Of a DNA stretch of 9,231 nt, positions 6,280 through 9,231 are shown piece after piece (position 1 is the stretch's first letter; every line of letters starts with the position of its first letter). A program made the translations under genes and the position numbers. A model generated the notes under the pieces. It saw only the letters and a program-made list of their open reading frames with translations. It was not told where the DNA came from and did no database searches. This DNA comes from Nitrososphaerales archaeon TH1920 (lineage in GTDB: Archaea; Thermoproteota; Nitrososphaeria; Nitrososphaerales; Nitrososphaeraceae): the NCBI GenBank assembly GCA_014523495.1, contig JAATVM010000123.1, forward strand, positions 1 through 9,231, given 5' to 3'.

Positions 6280-6519
6280 ACCTCATCTCTTAGGGGTTCG
6301 TGGGTTCAAATCCCACCCCCCGCATTTATCTTATATAATCTCGAAATAATGGCAAAATGATGCACAGAAAAAGGTAGATATTTCTAATGCTACTCTATGA
6401 TTTGAATTCGTCAACAATTGGACTCCTAATGATGCTGAATTAAAATGAGTTCGAAATTTATAAAAACTTTCAATCTAAAATTAATCTAACCTTTCATCTT
6501 TTTTAATAAAACAATAACG

Positions 6520-6535
6520 TTTTTTTTCTTTTTTT
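6520..6535 (+). terminator. T-rich run, possible archaeal terminator
   Basis: Fifteen T residues in sixteen positions on the plus strand match the poly-T signals at which archaeal RNA polymerase releases transcripts. It could end read-through from the tRNA-Leu unit before the tRNA-Met promoter. No hairpin precedes it. Confidence 0.45.
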
Positions 6536-6599
6536 AAATATATCCTTCAGTCCTTATTGTTCTGTTTCGATTTAATGGTTGAATCTGGTCTAGAGACAG

Positions 6600-6609
6600 A
6601 GATATATTT
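6600..6609 (+). promoter_or_regulatory. TATA-like box for initiator tRNA-Met
   Basis: AGATATATTTC is centred about 26 bases before the first mature base at 6631, the distance expected for transcription starting at or near the tRNA 5' end. Prediction by spacing and composition. Confidence 0.45.
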
Positions 6610-6649
6610 CCCCGCTTTCAATCTGCTAGTAGCGGGGTGGGGAAGCCAG

Positions 6650-6663
6650 ATACAACAGGCTAA
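6650..6663 (+). other. tRNA-iMet intron 1 (D-loop, between G18 and G19, 14 bases)
   Basis: The central helix AGCC (6644-6647) pairs with GGCT (6658-6661). The bulges are AG|A (6648-6650) and AA|G (6662-6664), cut after the second base. Only seven bases remain between the 5' bulge and GGCT, so there is no real inner helix: a bulge-helix-loop. Removal restores the conserved AGG of the D-loop. Confidence 0.88.
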
Positions 6664-6698
6664 GTTATCCCGGCGGGCTCATAACCCGCAGAGCGGTT

Positions 6699-6727
6699 TC
6701 CATTAAAGTTTAACTTGATGGCCGTAT
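6699..6727 (+). other. tRNA-iMet intron 2 (T-stem, position 52/53, 29 bases)
   Basis: The central helix GCGG (6693-6696) pairs with CCGT (6722-6725, one G.U). The inner helix is CCAT (6700-6703) with ATGG (6718-6721). The bulges are TT|T (6697-6699) and AT|G (6726-6728). The bulges and both these helices are complete; only the outer helix is weak. Removal yields the perfect T-stem GGTTG/CAACC. Confidence 0.92.
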
Positions 6728-6748
6728 GTTCAAATCAACCCCCCGCTA

Positions 6749-6781
6749 CATATTTCAAATGATTCTGGATTCTGAAATATG
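6749..6781. repeat. Perfect 9-bp inverted repeat directly after tRNA-iMet
   Basis: CATATTTCA (6749-6757) and TGAAATATG (6773-6781) are exact reverse complements around a 15-base loop. The repeat begins at the first base after A73 and lies 31 bases beyond the end of tiaS on the other strand. It could mark the tRNA 3' trailer or separate the converging transcripts; function is inferred. Confidence 0.55.
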
Positions 6782-6811
6782 TTATTGTTACTTGACCACT
6801 TTGATCGCTAC

Positions 6812-8173
6812 TTAAAATATTTTGAACCATTCACCGCGTAGTGGTTTAATAATATTTGGAATATATGGATAAGTTTTTTCCATTCCATATCTATGTAATG
6901 GTTTTGTCAAATGACGATAGGCTTTCAAATAAGGCAGATACATTCCCAATTGTATATCTCGATGGTTAGTAACAATTATTTTTGAATCCTTTTTATCTCT
7001 GCAGATTTTGCATTGAAATCCCTTATTTTTACCCTCAGATTTCATTCTTTTTCCGCAGTTACTGCATGGAGGATTGATGTTTACTGTTTTATCCACAATT
7101 TTCAAGACTGAGAGATACTCGACATTCAAAATGCTGGAACTATGCGAGCTATTCTTACTAACTCCAATGCCAATATCGATGTCATCCCCTTCTATCAATT
7201 TAGATGCAATATTTCCAAGACCAGTAGGTTCATACACCGCTACAGGATATTTGTTGTTACTAAAATCTGATACTTCAAATATAACATGTCCTCCGCGTAT
7301 AATTGTTGGTTTTTTTGAAACCTTGCCTCTTACATATCCTGCCATATGGGATTTAGTTTTTCTCAAAGATAACTGATTTTGAAGATGCATATTGGTACCC
7401 TGGTTTGTTCTAAATATCATAAATCCTTCGAGTTTTTCAACAGGTAGGACATAATGTAGTGCTCTAATAACAGTAAAGGGATCCTCTCCTCTAATCCCAC
7501 AAAAAACAGGATCCGGGCCATGCGGAGTAATTAGTATTCTATCATGAAACCTGTCAATGTTATTAAATGTAAATGGATGAGTGTCTATATTTATTTTTGA
7601 TACCTTCGATTTATCTATTATTCTAGGTGAGCCTTGAAATTCTTTTTTTCTATATGCAATCGCTTCATAGGTGTGATCTCCTTCTAATAAAGATCCAATT
7701 GATGCAATGGCGCCAATTATACCCAGTCCTTCTCCATACTTGAAAATTTGCATTGAAAGTTCTGAGGCTAAATTTTCAGCTTCCTCTATCTTTAGTACAT
7801 CGTACATTGCTCTAGTGCTAAACTGTCTTAGCGAAAGTGGTATGGTATCGCCCTCAAATACTGCCAATCCTGGATTGGCGCCGTTAGCAATGTCTGAATC
7901 TGTCCTGATAAATTTTATTAAATATTCAATTATTTTGTCAGGTTGATTCGTTCTGAGCCTCAAGCATATTCCTCCATTTCCTCTTGTTTTCCAAGGGATA
8001 TTGGGATTCAATCTCACGAGGAGTGGATAATCGATGAAAACAGAATCAGTTTGACTCATTAGCTTGGAGGTTATCTTAAAGGCCATGTTAGTAGTACATT
8101 TTCCGGAATAAGAATCCGTATCATCAAACCCTATATGGAGAACTTTTGAATCTGTTAAACCATAATTTAACAT
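6812..8173 (-). CDS. tiaS: tRNA(Ile2) 2-agmatinylcytidine synthetase TiaS
   Basis: TiaS uses ATP and agmatine to convert C34 of the CAU-anticodon tRNA-Ile into agmatidine, so that it reads AUA and not AUG. The 453-residue product is full length. HIGFDDTDSYSGKCTT (13-28) is the N-terminal ATP/Asp-rich signature. LLVRLNPNIPWKTRGNGGIC (51-70) and GYGEGL-like KYGEGLGIIGAIA (145-157) follow, with HGPDPVFCGIRGEDP (218-232) in the catalytic part. An OB-fold RNA-binding module carries GYVRGKVSKKPTIIRGGHVIFEV (279-301). A C-terminal zinc ribbon has Cys370, Cys373, Cys388 and Cys391. The ATG sits two bases from an inverted repeat in the divergent promoter. The adjacent CAT tRNA is an initiator and not its substrate. 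Confidence 0.96.
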   Translation of the reverse strand: MLNYGLTDSKVLHIGFDDTDSYSGKCTTNMAFKITSKLMSQTDSVFIDYPLLVRLNPNIPWKTRGNGGICLRLRTNQPDKIIEYLIKFIRTDSDIANGANPGLAVFEGDTIPLSLRQFSTRAMYDVLKIEEAENLASELSMQIFKYGEGLGIIGAIASIGSLLEGDHTYEAIAYRKKEFQGSPRIIDKSKVSKINIDTHPFTFNNIDRFHDRILITPHGPDPVFCGIRGEDPFTVIRALHYVLPVEKLEGFMIFRTNQGTNMHLQNQLSLRKTKSHMAGYVRGKVSKKPTIIRGGHVIFEVSDFSNNKYPVAVYEPTGLGNIASKLIEGDDIDIGIGVSKNSSHSSSILNVEYLSVLKIVDKTVNINPPCSNCGKRMKSEGKNKGFQCKICRDKKDSKIIVTNHRDIQLGMYLPYLKAYRHLTKPLHRYGMEKTYPYIPNIIKPLRGEWFKIF

Positions 8174-8175
8174 AT

Positions 8176-8193
8176 AGACTATGTATATAGTCT
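8176..8193. repeat. Perfect 7-bp palindrome at the tiaS start, possible operator
   Basis: AGACTAT (8176-8182) and ATAGTCT (8187-8193) are exact inverted copies around GTAT, only two bases before the tiaS ATG. With the TATA-like box at 8204-8213 the palindrome would cover the tiaS transcription start, a place where a repressor could block polymerase. It may also serve the opposite direction. Confidence 0.4.
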
Positions 8194-8203
8194 CTTATAG
8201 CCT

Positions 8204-8213
8204 TTATTTATAT
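8204..8213 (-). promoter_or_regulatory. TATA-like box for tiaS
   Basis: Minus-strand TATATAAATA is centred about 36 bases before the tiaS ATG, giving a predicted start inside the palindrome and a leader of roughly 10 bases. Confidence 0.4.
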
Positions 8214-8224
8214 ACTAGACATAG

Positions 8225-8437
8225 ATGTCAGCGTCCTCTTTACCATCATCATCGTTACCATCATCAACAATAGGACAACAAGAAAATGAAAATGAAAATG
8301 AGGTGTATTTTAACTTCATAAACTCGCTAAAGTCTGAGGTAACAAAAAAGATCTATGACGATAACGTCAAAGCATTTATGAAATTTTGTAATGTTTCTGA
8401 TTTAGTTGACTTGTTAAAGATAGACGCACAGAGATAA
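8225..8437 (+). pseudogene. Truncated integrase (tyrosine recombinase) N-terminal remnant
   Basis: The 70-residue frame begins with a low-complexity leader: SLPSS twice, from a 15-base-period repeat, then ENENENE from a three-fold GAAAAT repeat. It continues as VYFNFINSLKSEVTKKIYDDNVKAFMKFCNVSDLVDLLKID (27-67), which reads like the N-terminal SAM-like core-binding domain of archaeal phage-type integrases (a helix, T..Y...+..F..F, then a D/L-rich end). Everything after that is missing, including the whole catalytic domain with its Arg-His-Arg-Tyr residues; the frame stops after DAQR. The TAA shares a base with the ATG of the next fragment. It is best read as the left stump of a lost mobile element. 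A small domesticated DNA-binding protein is the alternative. Confidence 0.6.
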
Positions 8438-8664
8438 TGAAAGTTGTACCTGTTAATTTTACAACTGAACATAAACAAATGTTATCAAACTTACACATCA
8501 TGGTAAACAAAAATTATCTAGCAATTCCTTCTAAGTTTGAAAAACTAATTACAAGTTTAAGAACTGCATACGCCACAGAGTACAGTTTAAACAAAGAACA
8601 AACAAGTTTTTCGGATAGTTTAGATGCATTAAGGTTAAGTTTGAAAGGTTACGAGATAAAATGA
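8437..8664 (+). pseudogene. C-terminal remnant resembling a viral terminase large subunit
   Basis: The 75-residue frame starts in mid-domain: VVPVNFTTEHKQMLSNLHIMVNKNYLAIP (3-31), then KFEKLITSLRTAYATEYSL (33-51) and SDSLDALRLSLKGYEI (59-74). The pattern V.F..E.K..ML..L..L...G.L.IP, then a basic helix and a final D..DALRLAL, is that of the C-terminal nuclease end of terminase large subunits and related packaging ATPases. The ATPase half is absent. It follows the integrase stump with a TAATG overlap, so both may be translated together, but joined fragments left by deletion of a provirus-like element are the simpler reading. The family call rests on pattern memory. Confidence 0.5.
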
Positions 8665-8679
8665 ATTTGCCTTGTAAAA

Positions 8680-8690
8680 CCTTTAAATAC
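8680..8690 (+). promoter_or_regulatory. TATA box for the cupredoxin gene
   Basis: CCTTTAAATAC is close to the archaeal consensus and centred about 27 bases before ATG 8713, with a purine-rich AAAAC upstream as a possible BRE. The spacing predicts a leaderless or nearly leaderless message. Confidence 0.6.
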
Positions 8691-8712
8691 TAAAAACCGA
8701 TCCGTCTGAGAT

Positions 8713-9231
8713 ATGAGAGATTTTATTATTGGACTGACAATATCAGTTTCGTTATTTGCTATGGTGCAATTGACAACAACGGAAATTTTTGCTCAATCGG
8801 GAACACCGTCTACTATGCAAAATACTGACGCTACTTATGCAGTTAGCATAGTTCCTGGTGCGGCTCAAAAAGATAACACATATCATTATTATCCTCCAGA
8901 GATTGCGGTACCTACAGGTACTGCGGTAGCCTGGTTTAATAACGACTTTGGACAGCCCCACACAGTAACCAGCGGGGAGCCAAAAGCAGCCGATGAGGGA
9001 TCAGTATTCAATTCGGGCATAATGCCAGCCACTGCGAACTCTTTCTTTCAATTTACATTTACTAAACCTGGAGAGTTTCTATATCATTGTAACATTCACC
9101 CATGGAGGGTAGCATCCGTAGACGCTAGTGATGCATTTTTCATTGGTAATGGTTTTAAAATTGGTATAGGTTCAGGAGCAACATGGAATATAACAAATCA
9201 TCCCAGAGTCTTGCTGAATATTGAGCCACAG
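8713..9231 (+). CDS. Secreted blue-copper (plastocyanin-like) domain protein, 3' end outside the window
   Basis: The 173 codons in view are open to the window edge. Residues 1-27 are a Sec-type signal peptide (MRDFIIGLTISVSLFAMVQL core, likely cut near FAQ/S), so the protein acts outside the membrane. Residues 42-145 form a cupredoxin fold: YYPPEIAVPTGTAVAWFNND (59-78), QPHTV with His83, FTFTKPGEFLYHCNIHPW (114-131) with Cys126 and His129. These are three ligands of a type 1 copper site and suggest electron transfer. In related proteins HPW is usually followed by the axial Met; here it is Arg132 (HPWRVASV), so the site may be altered. Residues 146-173 begin a further region (IGIGSGATWNITNHP). 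ATG is chosen because the TATA box is correctly placed. Confidence 0.88.
   Translation, partial: MRDFIIGLTISVSLFAMVQLTTTEIFAQSGTPSTMQNTDATYAVSIVPGAAQKDNTYHYYPPEIAVPTGTAVAWFNNDFGQPHTVTSGEPKAADEGSVFNSGIMPATANSFFQFTFTKPGEFLYHCNIHPWRVASVDASDAFFIGNGFKIGIGSGATWNITNHPRVLLNIEPQ

Larger units (their letters stand above)
6201..6324 (+). tRNA. tRNA-Leu (anticodon CAG) with two introns
   Basis: The three exons 6201-6233, 6253-6259 and 6280-6324 join into an 85-base class II tRNA. Acceptor GCGGGGG (6201-6207) pairs with CCCCCGC (6317-6323), with A73 at 6324 and no encoded CCA. The D-stem is GCC/GGC with the AAGCTTGGTCAAA loop. After splicing the anticodon arm is TGAGG-CTCAGAA-CCTCA, a perfect five-pair stem with CAG at 6256-6258. 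The 14-base long variable arm (6286-6299) and the T-arm GTGGG-TTCAAAT-CCCAC complete it. Long arm, A73 and anticodon all agree with leucine. Without removing both introns the anticodon stem cannot pair, which is why a single-intron reading gives no sensible anticodon. Both splice sites sit in three-base bulges beside a four-pair helix. Confidence 0.95.
6325..6630. other. 306-base gene-free stretch between the two tRNA genes
   Basis: No convincing open frame or known RNA was found. It holds an AT-rich segment with a TATA-like TTTATAAAAA (6457-6466), two T-runs (6499-6504 and 6520-6535) that could end transcription, a second AT box (6536-6543), and the probable tRNA-Met promoter at its right end. 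ATGATG-type words near 6355 and 6428 do not assemble into a C/D RNA. Confidence 0.5.
6631..6748 (+). tRNA. Initiator tRNA-Met (CAT) with introns in D-loop and T-stem
   Basis: Exons 6631-6649, 6664-6698 and 6728-6748 join into a 75-base tRNA. Acceptor AGCGGGG pairs with CCCCGCT (6741-6747) and A73 is at 6748, with no encoded CCA. The D-arm after splicing is GGG-AAGCCAGGTTAT-CCC, restoring G18G19. The anticodon arm GCGGG-CTCATAA-CCCGC has CAT at 6680-6682 and no intron. The T-arm after splicing is GGTTG-TTCAAAT-CAACC. The A1:U72 pair and the three consecutive G:C pairs beside the anticodon loop mark an archaeal initiator rather than an elongator Met or an Ile(CAU) tRNA. The gene is convergent with tiaS. 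Confidence 0.95.

Noticed and set aside
6201..6324. Reading tRNA-Leu with one large intron, or as a Ser or His tRNA from the bases following TGAGATT
   Set aside because: A single intron leaves an A.C mismatch in the stem and an impossible A34 (ATG). Two introns give a perfect arm with CAG and fully formed splice motifs.
6352..6440. Possible C/D box guide RNA from ATGATG and CTGA words between the tRNA genes
   Set aside because: The ATGATG near 6428 is followed at once by CTGA, with no guide spacing, and the ATGATG near 6355 has no D box at a usual distance. Archaeal C/D RNAs are about 50-65 bases with C-D'-C'-D order, which is not met.
6631..6748. Reading the CAT tRNA as tRNA-Ile2 (the TiaS substrate) because tiaS is next door
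   Set aside because: A1:U72 and three G:C pairs beside the anticodon loop are initiator hallmarks, so it is initiator tRNA-Met.
6610..6781. Attachment site pair linking the tRNA genes to the integrase remnant
   Set aside because: No copy of either tRNA 3' end longer than the 7-base CCCCGCT was found elsewhere, and nothing similar lies near 8225-8712.
7074..7946. Plus-strand frames inside tiaS (7074-7376, 7707-7946)
   Set aside because: Antisense shadows within a complete and confidently identified tiaS gene.
8752..8961. Minus-strand 69-residue frame inside the cupredoxin gene
   Set aside because: Antisense to a coding region with signal peptide and copper ligands; its Cys/Arg-rich composition is the reverse image of that gene.

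Overview
The window looks like a chromosomal segment from an AT-rich ammonia-oxidising thaumarchaeon (Nitrososphaeria). The protein set is archaeal: aMBF1, archaeal NAC, Trm56, TiaS, an archaeal-type UbiD, a PUA protein overlapping NAC, and a secreted blue-copper-type protein. Both tRNA genes lack an encoded CCA and carry bulge-helix-bulge introns, and genes are preceded by TATA-like boxes about 25 bases before their start codons. The low GC, the copper protein and the integrase-like debris would suit a Nitrosocosmicus/Nitrososphaera-type soil lineage, but that placement is inference.

Left part (47-3882, all minus strand). A PUA-domain protein overlaps NAC by 4 bases. These are followed by a short coiled-coil protein resembling an A-type ATP synthase stalk subunit, an RNase H-fold (RuvC/YqgF-like) putative nuclease, a small unrecognised protein starting at TTG, and a UbiD-family decarboxylase that is probably the anhydromevalonate phosphate decarboxylase of archaeal isoprenoid synthesis. 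TATA-like boxes suggest several short transcription units rather than one operon.

Middle (4103-6142, plus strand). aMBF1, HflX and Trm56 form a tight operon with overlaps of 8 and 1 bases. All three can be tied to ribosomes, translation or tRNA.

tRNA block (6201-6748, plus strand). There are two tRNA genes, each split by two introns. tRNA-Leu(CAG) is cut inside the anticodon stem (30/31) and at the canonical 37/38 site. Initiator tRNA-Met is cut between G18 and G19 in the D-loop (a 14-base intron) and between 52 and 53 in the T-stem (29 bases). All eight splice points fall after the second base of a three-base bulge next to a four-base-pair helix, and the joined exons give complete cloverleaves. 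This is the most notable content of the window. The cluster lies between two tRNA-modification genes, trm56 upstream and the convergent tiaS downstream.

Right part (8174-9231). Beyond the tiaS promoter lies a small graveyard of mobile-element genes: an integrase N-terminal piece that stops early, joined by TAATG to a piece resembling the C-terminal end of a terminase large subunit. After it comes the start of a secreted cupredoxin-like protein, cut by the window end, with its own strong TATA box and little or no leader.
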